From Oscillospiraceae bacterium (GTDB lineage Bacteria; Bacillota; Clostridia; Oscillospirales; CAG-382): a stretch of 64,000 bases of DNA. The DNA lies in NCBI GenBank assembly GCA_015064945.1, contig SVRF01000004.1, positions 1 to 64,000 on the forward strand. The letters are read 5' to 3'. The notes under the pieces are model-generated. The model did no database searches and was not told the origin of the DNA. It saw only the letters and a program-made list of their open reading frames with translations. Positions within the stretch are counted from its first letter, which is position 1. Each line of letters opens with the position of its first letter. This document shows positions 1 to 8,778 of this stretch, one piece after another. The translations under genes were made by a program, and so were the position numbers.

Positions 1-501
1 ATTTCCCTCCTGTATAAGGTCAAGGAAGAACATACCGCGGTTTACGTAGCGCTTTGCTATACTTACAACGAGACGAAGGTTAGCCTCAACAAGCTGTTGC
101 TTTGCCATAGTGTCGCCTGCCGCCATCTTACAAGCCAGCTCCAGCTCTTTATCTGCGGAAAGAAGGGGAACCTTACCGATTTCCTTCAAGTACATACGAA
201 CAGGGTCGTCCATAGGAAGACCGTCCTTGGACAAAAGCTCGTCCACGTCCTCCTGACACTTTTCGAGGTCTTCAGCCTCTTCGTCCACATCCTCAAATAT
301 GCTGTTCTCGTGGTCGTTTACTATCTCTATACCCTTAGCTTCAAATTCCGCAACAAGCTTTTCAAAAAGCTCTATGGTGCAGTCTGCACCGTCAAGCATA
401 TCAAGAAATTCACCCGATGTAAGTGTGCTCTTTTCCTCAACCAAGTTCATATTAACCATAGGTTCAGATGTCTTTGCGGTCTTTATTTCTTTATTTTCCA
501 T
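1..501 (-). CDS. sigA: RNA polymerase primary sigma factor SigA/RpoD, N-terminal part (cut by window edge)
   Basis: The first 167 residues of the housekeeping sigma factor are present; the rest lies beyond base 1. Visible are an acidic N-terminal stretch in place of a full region 1.1, region 1.2 ([18 protein letters not shown]), and the start of region 2 ([18 protein letters not shown], then FFLDLIQEG). It directs RNA polymerase to vegetative promoters such as the many TTGACA-17-TATAAT sites in this window. The ATG at 501 is preceded by GGAGGA inside the last codons of dnaG, so the two genes are translationally close and form the classic Firmicutes dnaG-sigA pair. Identity is secure from sequence and synteny; regions 2.3 to 4 cannot be judged here. 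Confidence 0.95.
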   Translation of the reverse strand, partial: MENKEIKTAKTSEPMVNMNLVEEKSTLTSGEFLDMLDGADCTIELFEKLVAEFEAKGIEIVNDHENSIFEDVDEEAEDLEKCQEDVDELLSKDGLPMDDPVRMYLKEIGKVPLLSADKELELACKMAAGDTMAKQQLVEANLRLVVSIAKRYVNRGMFFLDLIQEGN

Positions 502-504
502 AAT

Positions 505-2283
505 CTATTTGTCCTCCGAAGATTTCTTTTTTTCCTTAAGTTTAGCTATATATTCTTCCAATGCGGCGGCACCCCTTTCCGAAATGTCCGCATCGTAATC
601 CAATTTTAGTTTTTCACGCTCAAGAGCTTGTATGCACGCTGCAAGCGCAGAAGAGCTGTTATCGTTTACCGCCTGTCTTGCCGCAAGCATACCTGTAACC
701 CGTGACAACTCCTCCGAGGTAAGCACGCCGTCCTTTGACAGAACAGGCTCTCTGCCTGCCGCAAAATCCTCGGCATACAGTCTGAAGACCTTTGCCGAAA
801 ACTCCGTAACAAAGCTGTTTTCCGTAAGCTTTTCCGCCACGGGGGGATACAGCTCGGGCTTAAAAAGAAGCATACCCAAAAGCCTCTCCTCTATCATAAC
901 CGCTGCGGGAAGCTTCACACGGTCACGGTTGACCTTGTCGCCGAAGCCCAAAGCGTTTTGCATCTCTCTGCCTGCTTCTTCCTTCTTGCCCCGCTTTGCG
1001 GCAATTACAAGCTTACGCTCCACACTCTCCAACGCGGCAGAAAGGCTGACACCGCAAATCTCGCCTATGCGTGCGGCACAAATCTCCCTCTCCGCCTTGC
1101 CGCCCAGTGTTGCGGCATAGGCACACATACGGTCAAAGGCCCTAAGCTTTTCTTCCGGCAGGCTCATATTAAAGCCCTCCGCTATTTCCTTAAGCCTGTA
1201 ATCCATCTGACCCGTAGAGCCCTTTATAACTCTGCGAAAGGCTTCCGCACCAAACTGCTTGATATACTCATCAGGGTCTTTGGTGTCCCCCAGGTCCAAA
1301 ATCTTTGCTCCAACGCCCACCTCACTAAGCAATTTTATTCCCTTAAGGGTGGCATTCTTACCTGCGCCGTCGCTGTCGTAGGACAGGTACACGGTTTTTG
1401 CGTGCCGTGCTATAAGACGTGCCTGTTCCGCCGTTATCGCTGTACCCAAGGTGGCAACGGCGTTACCGAAGCCCGCCTGATGCAAAGCCACGGCATCCAT
1501 ACAACCCTCACACATAATCAGGGTGTCCTCCCCCGAGTTCTTTGCCATATTAAGACCGAACACAAACTTGCTTTTCTTAAAACCCGGTGTGTCCGAGGTG
1601 TTTACGTACTTCCTGTCATCCGCTTCGTTAAGTCTGCGGGCGGAAAAGCCCAGCACGTCTCCGTTTACATCAATAAGCGGAAAGGCTATTCTGTTGCGGA
1701 AAATATCGTACAGCCCACCGTTTTTGCCCCTGCGGCAGAGAAAAGCCGCCTCCAGCTCCTCCACGGTAAAGCCCTGTGCCGTCAGATGCTTTGCAAGCAT
1801 ATCCCAGCTATCCGGCGCAAAGCCTATGCCAAAGCGGCGCACCGTAAGACTGCTGAGTGCACGTTTTTCCAAATAATCCCGTGCCGCCTGCCCCATAGGC
1901 GCATTAAGGCACTTGTGGAAAAACCTTGCCGCCTCTGTAGTTGCGGCAATAACACGGTCACGGCGTACGCGGCTTACGGGTTTCTCCTCCGTATCCTCCA
2001 TCTGCAATCCCGCACGGTTTGCAAGATGCTCCACCGCTTCCCTGTATGAAAAGCCGCCCATCGCCATGGTAAAGCTTACCGCATCGCCGCCTGCACCGCA
2101 ACCGAAGCAGTAATAACTGCGGGTTTTGGGGAACACCGTAAAGGACGGCGTCTTTTCGTTATGGAAAGGACAAAGCCCTATCATAACACTGCTTGCACGC
2201 TTTAGCGCAACGTATTGGGAAACTATATCCACTATATCGTTTCTGTCTTTTATTTCTTCCAAAAAGCCCGGGGAAAAAGCCAT
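505..2283 (-). CDS. dnaG: DNA primase DnaG
   Basis: Synthesises RNA primers for the replication fork. The 592-residue length is usual. The N-terminal CHC2 zinc finger is complete (C38, H41, C59, C62 in CPFHNEKTPSF ... YYCFGCGAGGD). The TOPRIM core follows with the acidic motif LIMCEGCMDAVALHQ and the DxD-type YLSYDSDGAGKNA. The C-terminal third is less conserved and would contact DnaB helicase. The gene lies just upstream of sigA (3 bp between coding regions) and 20 bp after the dGTPase-like gene, so all three are probably co-transcribed on the minus strand. No defect is visible. Confidence 0.97.
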   Translation of the reverse strand: MAFSPGFLEEIKDRNDIVDIVSQYVALKRASSVMIGLCPFHNEKTPSFTVFPKTRSYYCFGCGAGGDAVSFTMAMGGFSYREAVEHLANRAGLQMEDTEEKPVSRVRRDRVIAATTEAARFFHKCLNAPMGQAARDYLEKRALSSLTVRRFGIGFAPDSWDMLAKHLTAQGFTVEELEAAFLCRRGKNGGLYDIFRNRIAFPLIDVNGDVLGFSARRLNEADDRKYVNTSDTPGFKKSKFVFGLNMAKNSGEDTLIMCEGCMDAVALHQAGFGNAVATLGTAITAEQARLIARHAKTVYLSYDSDGAGKNATLKGIKLLSEVGVGAKILDLGDTKDPDEYIKQFGAEAFRRVIKGSTGQMDYRLKEIAEGFNMSLPEEKLRAFDRMCAYAATLGGKAEREICAARIGEICGVSLSAALESVERKLVIAAKRGKKEEAGREMQNALGFGDKVNRDRVKLPAAVMIEERLLGMLLFKPELYPPVAEKLTENSFVTEFSAKVFRLYAEDFAAGREPVLSKDGVLTSEELSRVTGMLAARQAVNDNSSSALAACIQALEREKLKLDYDADISERGAAALEEYIAKLKEKKKSSEDK

Positions 2284-2303
2284 TTACTGCTCCCTTCCGT
2301 GCC

Positions 2304-3305
2304 CTAAACGCTCCATACCTTGGGCACGTATATTTCCTCAAAAGTGGAAATCGCATATCTGTCCGTCATTGCGGCGATATGGTCACATATACATCTTTCC
2401 GCACCGTCCGTTTCTATCATCTGCCTGTTTTCCGGCGGCAACAGCTGCGGATTTTTCTTATAATGCTCAAACAAATACTCTATAAGCAGGGCAACCTTAC
2501 TGTCCTCACTTTTAGCAAGAGGACTGGTATATACCCTGTCAAACATAAACGCCCTAAGCGCCATCATTGCGGACCCATAAGGCTCCGCCATACTGATATC
2601 ACCCTCGGTGCCGCCTGCTATAACCGCCGATACCATCGTAGTTATACGCTTGCTGTGGGTATCCCCAAGCAAGTCGCTTAAATCCTTGGGAATATCCTCA
2701 GGCGTAAGGAGTCCTGCACGGAATGCGTCGTCTATATCGTGGTTTATGTAAGCTATTCGGTCGGCAAACTTTACAAGCTGACCTTCCAATGTTGCCGCCT
2801 TCATTTTACCGGAATGGTTAAGGATACCGTCCCGAACCTCGGCAGTAAGGTTAAGTCCTGCACCGTCGTTTTCCAGCACGTCCACCACCCTAAGGCTTTG
2901 CTCGTAATGGCGGAAGCCGCCTTCCATAATTTCGTCAAGGGCACGCTCGCCGCTGTGACCGAATGGGGTATGCCCCAAATCGTGTCCCAGTGCCGCCGCC
3001 TCCGTCAGGTCCTCGTTAAGACGCAGGGCACGGGCAAGGGTGCGTGCTATCTGCACCACCTCAAGGGTATGGGTAAGGCGTGTGCGGTAATGGTCGTCCT
3101 TGGGGTCGATAAACACCTGCATTTTATGCATAAGTCTGCGAAAAGACTTGCTGTGAGTTATCCTATCCCTGTCACGCTGGAACTCCGTCCTTACAGGGCA
3201 CGGCTCAGCATATCGAAGTCTGCCTGCGGTATCCGATGTTTTAAACGCCCGCCGACAAAGCTGAGCTTCTTCCATAAGCAAGGTCATATTTTTAGAATCC
3301 AACAC
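2304..3305 (-). CDS. dgt: Deoxyguanosinetriphosphate triphosphohydrolase-like protein (HD domain)
   Basis: A 333-residue HD-superfamily phosphohydrolase. The metal ligands are visible as H79 (RLTHTLEV), H108-D109 (GHDLGHTPFGH) and the later KFADRIAYINHDIDDA segment. The dGTPase-type signature RDRDRITHSKSFRRLMHK precedes the first His. By family it would hydrolyse dNTPs to deoxynucleosides and triphosphate, affecting dNTP pools. The start used is the GTG at 3305; an in-frame ATG at codon 7 is an alternative because the Shine-Dalgarno (AGGCAGG) is only moderate. The position immediately before dnaG-sigA is common in Clostridia. The substrate range of this subfamily is not deducible from sequence. 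Confidence 0.88.
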   Translation of the reverse strand: MLDSKNMTLLMEEAQLCRRAFKTSDTAGRLRYAEPCPVRTEFQRDRDRITHSKSFRRLMHKMQVFIDPKDDHYRTRLTHTLEVVQIARTLARALRLNEDLTEAAALGHDLGHTPFGHSGERALDEIMEGGFRHYEQSLRVVDVLENDGAGLNLTAEVRDGILNHSGKMKAATLEGQLVKFADRIAYINHDIDDAFRAGLLTPEDIPKDLSDLLGDTHSKRITTMVSAVIAGGTEGDISMAEPYGSAMMALRAFMFDRVYTSPLAKSEDSKVALLIEYLFEHYKKNPQLLPPENRQMIETDGAERCICDHIAAMTDRYAISTFEEIYVPKVWSV

Positions 3306-3440
3306 GACGCACCTGCCTCTTTAAGTCTGATTAAGGGCATAATAACCCTCTACTTTAGATAATATACGCCAAAAAAATAAATTCTCCTTTAATTTTTTTA
3401 ATTTTTTATTATAACTAATGTAAAAAAGCAAAAAAAGCTA

Positions 3441-3469
3441 TTGCCAAAACAGCAGTTTTGTGATAAACT
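3441..3469 (+). promoter_or_regulatory. Sigma-A-type promoter for the DUF5685-pheST group
   Basis: TTGCCA (3441-3446), 17-bp spacer, TAAACT (3464-3469), 25 bp upstream of the TTG start at 3494. The -35 is 5/6 and the -10 4/6 to consensus. The remainder of the 3306-3493 gap is AT-rich with nothing further recognised. Confidence 0.5.
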
Positions 3470-3493
3470 GAAAAGAAAGGTGGCGAGGAATTT

Positions 3494-4369
3494 TTGTTTG
3501 GATATGTAAAACCCCTTACGGCAGAGCTGCTTGTTAAGGAGTATAACCTTTACAAGGCTATATACTGCGGTCTGTGCCGCACGGGCGGAAAACGCATATC
3601 ACGCCTTACACGCCTGTTTTTAAGCTATGACTTTACGGCGCTTGCCGCCCTTAGGATAGCCCTTGAGGGGGCAGAGCCAAAGCTTTGCAAAAAGCTTTGC
3701 CTTTACTCTATGAAAAAGAAGCCTGCCCTTGACTGTGATGGGGTCTTTACCTATACCGCCGCCGCTTTTGCCTGCCTTGGATACTGCAAGACGGAAGATG
3801 ATATTCTGGATGAAAAGGGCTTCTCACGTTTGAAAAAGCTTGCGGTCCGTCCCCTTTTTAAACGGATGAACAAAAAGGCGGCAAAGCTTTATCCCGACCT
3901 GTACGGAAAAGTAAAGGTACACCTTGCGGAGCTTGCAGTGCTTGAAGGAGACAGCGAGCCCCACACCCTTGACAGCTATGCGGACGGTGCCGCAAAGGCT
4001 TTGGCGGTCATCGCCTCATACGGGCTTAAAGATACCGCTTACGCCATAGCATACGAGGCAGGGTACCACATCGGCAGATACATATACATAGTTGACGCTG
4101 TTGACGACCTTAAGGCTGACGGCGAAAAAGGGCGGTTCAACCCCCTTGTACGCCATTACGGAAGCTATGAGAACGCAGTGGCAAATACCGACGAGATCGC
4201 ACAGACCCTACGTGCAAGCGGCGTTCGTTTTTCTGCGGCGGTGGGCTTGGCGGAGGGCTCGGTCTACACAGATATATTGCAAAATATTGCACGCTACGGT
4301 ATGGAAAACACCGTTGGTGATATTTATGATAAATACGCATACACTCGAAAGGAAAGCGAAGAATTATGA
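3494..4369 (+). CDS. DUF5685 family protein
   Basis: A 291-residue protein of a Clostridia family with no assigned biochemical role. The N-terminus MFGYVKPLTAEL and the early YKAIYCGLCR motif, followed by LFLSYDFTALAALRIAL, are characteristic. Cysteines cluster near the start (CGLC) and around residues 61-66 and 95. It looks soluble and mainly helical, with no signal peptide. Translation appears to begin at TTG 3494 (GGTGGCGAGGAA just upstream). The stop overlaps the pheS start by 4 bp (ATGA), implying translational coupling, although nothing else links it to tRNA charging. Function unknown. Confidence 0.8.
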   Translation: MFGYVKPLTAELLVKEYNLYKAIYCGLCRTGGKRISRLTRLFLSYDFTALAALRIALEGAEPKLCKKLCLYSMKKKPALDCDGVFTYTAAAFACLGYCKTEDDILDEKGFSRLKKLAVRPLFKRMNKKAAKLYPDLYGKVKVHLAELAVLEGDSEPHTLDSYADGAAKALAVIASYGLKDTAYAIAYEAGYHIGRYIYIVDAVDDLKADGEKGRFNPLVRHYGSYENAVANTDEIAQTLRASGVRFSAAVGLAEGSVYTDILQNIARYGMENTVGDIYDKYAYTRKESEEL

Positions 4370-5385
4370 AGAAACAGCTTGAGGAGATACTTACAAAAGC
4401 TTTGTCCGAGGTGGACACAGCGGCAGATGAACCTACCCTTAAAGCGGCACAGGTTGCATATCTGGGCAAAAAGGGTGCGCTTACCGCCATTCTCAGAGGT
4501 ATGGGCGGTTTAAGCCCCGAAGAAAGACCTGTTATAGGTGCACTTGCAAACGAGGTGCGCACACAAATAGAAACCGCTATTGACGCAAAGCTTGGCGAGA
4601 TAAAGGCAAAAGAGCTTGAGGCACGTCTGGCAAAAGAAAAGGTAGACGTTACCCTGCCTGCCAACAGCAAAAAGCCCGGCAGACTTCATCCCCTTTCTCA
4701 GGTGGAAAAGGACTTGTCCGATATATTCGTAGGTATGGGCTTTACCATTGCGGAAGGTCCCGAGGTTGAGCTGGCGTACAACAACTTTGACGCACTCAAC
4801 GCTCCCGCAGACCACCCCTCCAGAGATTTTCAGGATACGTTCTACATCTCTCCCGAAGTGCTTTTGCGTACACAGACCTCTCCTGTACAGATAAGAGCGA
4901 TGCAGGGCAAACAGCCCCCTATACGCATTATCTCCCCGGGCAGAGTTTACCGTTGTGACGAAGTTGACGGTACTCACTCTCCTATGTTCCACCAGCTTGA
5001 AGGTCTTGTTGTGGGCAAGGACATAAGCCTTGGCGACCTTAAGGGCACTCTTGAACAGTTTGCGAAGATTTATTTCGGCGAAGAGACCCGTACCCGTTTC
5101 CGTCCCCACAATTTCCCCTTTACCGAGCCCTCTGCAGAGGTAGACGTTAGTTGCTTTGTATGCGGCGGCAAGGGTTGCCGTTTGTGCAAGGGCGAAGGTT
5201 GGATCGAAATTTTGGGCGCAGGTATGGTACACCCTCACGTGCTTGAAAACTGCGGCATTGACCCTGAGGTTTACAGCGGCTTTGCATTCGGCGTTGGTCT
5301 TGAACGTGTTGTTATGATAAAATACGGCATTGACGATATGCGCCATCTTTACGAAAACGATTTGCGCTTCCTGTCGCAGTTTTAA
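4366..5385 (+). CDS. pheS: Phenylalanyl-tRNA synthetase alpha subunit
   Basis: Catalytic subunit of the (alpha-beta)2 enzyme that charges tRNA-Phe. The N-terminal coiled-coil (about residues 1-85) is followed by the class II core. Visible are the motif around MGFTIAEGPEVELAYNNFDA, motif 2 (GRVYRCDEVDGTHSPMFHQL), the Cys-rich insertion CFVCGGKGCRLCKG, and motif 3 (GFAFGVGLERVVMIKYGI). Its 339 residues match the family. It overlaps the upstream gene by 4 bp and is followed 15 bp later by pheT with a GGGGAGG ribosome-binding site, the usual pheST operon. Confidence 0.97.
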   Translation: MKKQLEEILTKALSEVDTAADEPTLKAAQVAYLGKKGALTAILRGMGGLSPEERPVIGALANEVRTQIETAIDAKLGEIKAKELEARLAKEKVDVTLPANSKKPGRLHPLSQVEKDLSDIFVGMGFTIAEGPEVELAYNNFDALNAPADHPSRDFQDTFYISPEVLLRTQTSPVQIRAMQGKQPPIRIISPGRVYRCDEVDGTHSPMFHQLEGLVVGKDISLGDLKGTLEQFAKIYFGEETRTRFRPHNFPFTEPSAEVDVSCFVCGGKGCRLCKGEGWIEILGAGMVHPHVLENCGIDPEVYSGFAFGVGLERVVMIKYGIDDMRHLYENDLRFLSQF

Positions 5386-5400
5386 GGGGAGGTTAGGATT

Positions 5401-7779
5401 ATGAAGGTTTCACTTAATTGGATAAAGGATTACGTAGATATAGGGATCAGTGCAAAAGAATTAGCTGATATTATGACCTATACGGGCACAAAGGCTGAAA
5501 GCTGGGAGACTTTGCCCGAGAATTTGCAGAACATTGTTGTGGGCACCGTGCTTTCCACCGAAAAGCACCCTGATGCGGACAGACTTACCGTGTGCCAAAT
5601 TGATGTAGGTGCAGAAAATCCCGTGCAGATAATTACCGCCGCTACCAACGTAACGGCAGGTGTTAAGGTTCCCGTTTGTCTTGACGGTGCAATACTGTTT
5701 GACGGCACAAAGATCAAGAAGGGCAAGCTTAGAGGGCTCCCCTCCGAGGGTATGCTTTGCTCTATACACGAGCTTGGTCTTACCCTTAACGACTTCCCCT
5801 ATGCGGAAGATGACGGTATATTCCTTATTCAAGAGGAATGCTTTAACGGGCAGGATATCCGCGACGCGCTTAATATGCGTGACGAGGTTATTGACTTTGA
5901 GCTTACCTTTAACCGTCCCGATTGTCTGGGCTTTATAGGCATTGCAAGGGAAGCAGCGGCTTCCATAGGCAAGCCCTTCAAGCTTAATGCACCCAAATAC
6001 AACAGCTCCCCTGCCGCAGGCAAGGTTGAGGACTATATAAGCGTTGAAGTGCGCAACACCAAGCTTTGCCCCCGTTATTCTGCGGCGGTTGTTACCAACG
6101 TTAAGATAGAGCCCAGCCCTCTTTGGCTTAGAGCAAGACTTAAGGCGGCAGGCGTTCGTCCCATAAACAATATCGTTGATATCACCAACTACGTAATGCT
6201 TGAGTACGGTCAGCCCATGCACGCATTCGACTACAACTATATAACCTCCAAGAAGATAGTTGTACGTAACGCCGCTGAGGGCGAATGCATTACCACTCTT
6301 GACGGTAACGAGCATACGCTTACCGAAAATATGCTTTGCATAGCTGACGGCGAAAAGCCCGTTGCACTTGCAGGCGTTATGGGCGGTCTTAACAGCGAAA
6401 TTCTTGACAGCACCGCTACCGTAGTATTTGAGTCTGCAAACTTTGACCGTGCAAGCATCCGCCACACTTCCAGAGACTGCGGTCTCAGAACCGAAAGCAG
6501 CGGTAAGTTTGAGAAGGGGCTTCCCATCTGCAACACCGTACCTGCCCTTGAAAGAGCCCTTGAGCTTGTTGCAATGCTTGGTTGCGGTGAGATTGCTGAG
6601 GGTATAATAGATATATGCAACGCAGATATAGCACCCCGAAAGATTCCCTTTGACTACAAGCGCGTTAACGCGTTGCTCGGCATAGACCTCAGCCGCGACG
6701 AAATGGCTGATATGCTGAAACCCCTTGAAATGTTTGTTGAAGGTGATGAGCTGGTTGTTCCTCCTTACAGAATGGATATGGAACGCACAGCGGATATAGC
6801 AGAAGAGGTTGCAAGACTTTACGGCTACAACAAGATACCCTCCACTCTGTTTAAGGGCGAGGTTACAGTAGGCGCATACAGCAAGAGCCAAAAGTTTATA
6901 GCAGACCTTAAGGCGGCGGCTGTTGCCAACGGCTTCTATGAAATAGCAACCTATTCTTTCATCTCCCCCAAGGCTTATGACAGGATAGGTATGGCGGCGG
7001 ACGACGCACGCAGAAACAGTATTAAGCTTATCAACCCTCTCGGCGAGGATACATCCGTAATGCGTACTGTTGCCCTTCCCTCTATGCTGGATGTGGTTGC
7101 ATATAACCGCAACCGCAAGGCAGAGGTTATAGGTTTGTTTGAGTGCGCTACTGTTTACTACCCCACCGAGGACGGTATGTCCGACGAGCGCAAGGAGTTC
7201 GTTATTGCCATGGATGGCAAGGGCGACTTTTATGACCTTAAGGGCTATGTAGAGGCATTCCTTGACGGCGTTAACGTTAAGGCGTACAAGGTCGTTTCCG
7301 GCGAAGAAGCAGGCTTCCACCCAGGGATCTGTGCAAAGCTTTGCAAGGGCGACAAGGTTTTAGGCGTAATGGGACAGATACACCCTGCCGTTGCGGCTGA
7401 ATACGGACTTAGCAAGAGCACCTATGCGGCAGTACTGTACGTTAACGAGCTTCTTGAAATTGCCGACAACAGCAAGCAGTTTAAGAAGCTGCCCGCATTC
7501 CCTGCCCTCACCCGTGACTTGGCGCTCGTTATGGACGACGGAGTTGAAGCAGGTGCTGTTGAAGATATGATAAGAAAGTCTGCCGGCAAAGCACTTGAAA
7601 GCATAAAGGTATTTGACGTTTATAAAGGCGTAGGCGTTGCCGAGGGCAAAAAGAGCGTGGCGTTCAGTCTTGTATTCCGCTTGGCTGACAAGACTATGAA
7701 CGATGCCGATGCAGACAAAGCCGTAGCCAATATACTTCGCAGACTAGAGGCAGAGGCAGGCATTACCCTGCGTTCCTAA
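5401..7779 (+). CDS. pheT: Phenylalanyl-tRNA synthetase beta subunit
   Basis: A 792-residue beta subunit of PheRS. Domains in order: N-terminal segment, EMAP-like tRNA-binding domain (about residues 40-150, with HPDADRLTVCQIDVG), the B3/B4 editing domain (about 210-370, ending near MGGLNSEILDSTATVVFESA), B5, a catalytic-like core, and the C-terminal FDX-ACB anticodon-binding domain (from about 700, FPALTRDLALVMDDG). No truncation is visible. It follows pheS in the same operon. The large reading frame on the opposite strand is a codon-bias shadow. Confidence 0.97.
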   Translation: MKVSLNWIKDYVDIGISAKELADIMTYTGTKAESWETLPENLQNIVVGTVLSTEKHPDADRLTVCQIDVGAENPVQIITAATNVTAGVKVPVCLDGAILFDGTKIKKGKLRGLPSEGMLCSIHELGLTLNDFPYAEDDGIFLIQEECFNGQDIRDALNMRDEVIDFELTFNRPDCLGFIGIAREAAASIGKPFKLNAPKYNSSPAAGKVEDYISVEVRNTKLCPRYSAAVVTNVKIEPSPLWLRARLKAAGVRPINNIVDITNYVMLEYGQPMHAFDYNYITSKKIVVRNAAEGECITTLDGNEHTLTENMLCIADGEKPVALAGVMGGLNSEILDSTATVVFESANFDRASIRHTSRDCGLRTESSGKFEKGLPICNTVPALERALELVAMLGCGEIAEGIIDICNADIAPRKIPFDYKRVNALLGIDLSRDEMADMLKPLEMFVEGDELVVPPYRMDMERTADIAEEVARLYGYNKIPSTLFKGEVTVGAYSKSQKFIADLKAAAVANGFYEIATYSFISPKAYDRIGMAADDARRNSIKLINPLGEDTSVMRTVALPSMLDVVAYNRNRKAEVIGLFECATVYYPTEDGMSDERKEFVIAMDGKGDFYDLKGYVEAFLDGVNVKAYKVVSGEEAGFHPGICAKLCKGDKVLGVMGQIHPAVAAEYGLSKSTYAAVLYVNELLEIADNSKQFKKLPAFPALTRDLALVMDDGVEAGAVEDMIRKSAGKALESIKVFDVYKGVGVAEGKKSVAFSLVFRLADKTMNDADADKAVANILRRLEAEAGITLRS

Positions 7780-7812
7780 GGACACATTGCCACCGATTAA
7801 GGAGAGTAAGTT

Positions 7813-8076
7813 ATGAACAAAATGAAGCAACCCGACCAAAAGACCCAACAGTTTAATATCTGCAATGAAAAAAATGCAGAAATGCGTAAAATGCTTACCG
7901 AGGTGTATGACGCACTTAAGGAGAAGGGTTATAACCCCATCAACCAAATAGTTGGCTATATTTTGTCGGAAGACCCTACCTACATCACAAGCTACAACAA
8001 TGCTCGTTCCATTATAAGCAAGATGGACAGGTATGAACTGATGCGTGTTCTTGTTCAGGACTTCCTTCGTGTATAG
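7813..8076 (+). CDS. ireB: IreB family regulatory phosphoprotein (UPF0297)
   Basis: An 87-residue protein with the conserved family core [20 protein letters not shown], then [19 protein letters not shown]. In Enterococcus faecalis, IreB is a small substrate of the Ser/Thr kinase IreK and affects cephalosporin tolerance. A conserved N-terminal Thr-containing stretch (KTQQFN) is present. The gene usually sits before ruvX and a DUF1292 gene; here neither follows within the window, and a small unknown gene takes that place. An AGGAGAG ribosome-binding site lies 7-8 bp upstream of ATG. It is probably co-transcribed with pheST. Confidence 0.9.
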   Translation: MNKMKQPDQKTQQFNICNEKNAEMRKMLTEVYDALKEKGYNPINQIVGYILSEDPTYITSYNNARSIISKMDRYELMRVLVQDFLRV

Positions 8077-8101
8077 ACAAGCAAGTTAAGGAGAGATAAT
8101 T

Positions 8102-8383
8102 ATGGAAAACGTATTAACCTACAAGGGTAAGCCTTTGGTTCGTCAGGGCAACTTTTTGTTCTACGGCCTGCCCACAGATAAATATATTCTGTTTATGAAT
8201 ATATTAGAGTCTAAGAAAAGCGGAGATTTGGATATAGCAACAAAGGTGCTTGTGCAGATCCAAAGCACTTCCGATACCGCATCCTTTAACGAAAAGGTTG
8301 TTAAACAGTGTGAAAAAAGCTCGTTCTTCGACGCTTTTGAAATCGGGATGATTTGGCTGGAAAGAGAGTTAAAGAAGGCATAA
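8102..8383 (+). CDS. Small conserved-looking protein of unknown function after ireB
   Basis: A 93-residue soluble protein that I do not recognise. It starts MENVLTYKGKPLVRQGNFLFYG, has one central helical region (MNILESKKSGDLDIATKVLVQIQS), and ends in IGMIWLERELKKA. The good AAGGAGAG ribosome-binding site and 25-bp gap after ireB argue that it is a real operon member. Its last 26 codons lie inside a 195-bp sequence repeated 235 bp downstream, so a decayed second copy of the C-terminus (one residue changed, L to P) follows the gene without its own start. Confidence 0.7.
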   Translation: MENVLTYKGKPLVRQGNFLFYGLPTDKYILFMNILESKKSGDLDIATKVLVQIQSTSDTASFNEKVVKQCEKSSFFDAFEIGMIWLERELKKA

Positions 8384-8501
8384 TGCCTTCCCCACTACTC
8401 TCTTCGTTCGCAGCGGGGACCCCGAAATTAATTAACACCTTTTCCGTTCGCTCGCGCTTTCGCGCTGCTTCGCAGCACTCACGGAAACTATTGTGCATTT
8501 T
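8307..8501 (+). repeat. Direct repeat, copy 1 (195 bp)
   Basis: Covers the last 77 bases of the preceding gene plus 118 bp downstream. It is repeated at 8542-8736 with only three substitutions that I can see (8312 G/A, 8359 T/C, 8386 G/A) and no indels. The non-coding half contains GC-rich imperfect palindromes (CGCTCGCGCTTTCGCGCTGC, then TTCGCAGC) typical of dispersed extragenic repeats. Confidence 0.9.
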
Positions 8502-8538
8502 CTGCGGCACTTGTCCGCAGAAAATGCTTTTATTTTTC
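8495..8538 (+). terminator. Intrinsic terminator between the two direct repeats
   Basis: A 13-bp stem (8495-8507 with 8515-8527), 7-nt loop, then TTTTATTTTT. It lies in the 40-bp spacer between repeat copies and would end the pheST-ireB transcript. Confidence 0.75.
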
Positions 8539-8541
8539 TAT

Positions 8542-8736
8542 AGTGTAAAAAAAGCTCGTTCTTCGACGCTTTTGAAATCGGGATGATTTGGCCGGAAAGA
8601 GAGTTAAAGAAGGCATAATACCTTCCCCACTACTCTCTTCGTTCGCAGCGGGGACCCCGAAATTAATTAACACCTTTTCCGTTCGCTCGCGCTTTCGCGC
8701 TGCTTCGCAGCACTCACGGAAACTATTGTGCATTTT
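8542..8736 (+). repeat. Direct repeat, copy 2 (195 bp)
   Basis: Second copy, offset 235 bp from copy 1. It carries a start-less duplicate of the 3' end of the gene at 8102-8383 (ending ERELKKA, stop) and the same GC-rich palindromic tail. It is probably a recent segmental duplication; the duplicated coding fragment has no ribosome-binding site or start. Confidence 0.9.
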
Positions 8737-8746
8737 TTAGACACAT

Positions 8747-8778
8747 AAAAATCCGCCCGAAAACGGGCGGATTTTTTA
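8747..8778. terminator. Bidirectional intrinsic terminator
   Basis: AAAATCCGCCCG, short A-loop, CGGGCGGATTTTTT: a 9-bp GC-rich stem with A/T flanks on both sides, so it can end transcripts from either strand. It separates the pheST-ireB side from the spoVM-like side. Confidence 0.85.

Noticed and set aside
958..2049. 363-codon plus-strand frame over dnaG
   Set aside because: Antisense shadow of dnaG with Cys/His/Arg-rich sequence and no domain.
5461..7320. 619-codon open frame on the strand opposite pheT
   Set aside because: It is a shadow of a confidently identified gene, has no ribosome-binding site and no recognisable domain; codon bias of the real gene suppresses stops.
8301..8733. Two near-identical minus-strand frames starting MHNSFRECCEAARKRE
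   Set aside because: They are identical only because they read the two DNA repeat copies backwards; no ribosome-binding site, and they overlap a real gene end.
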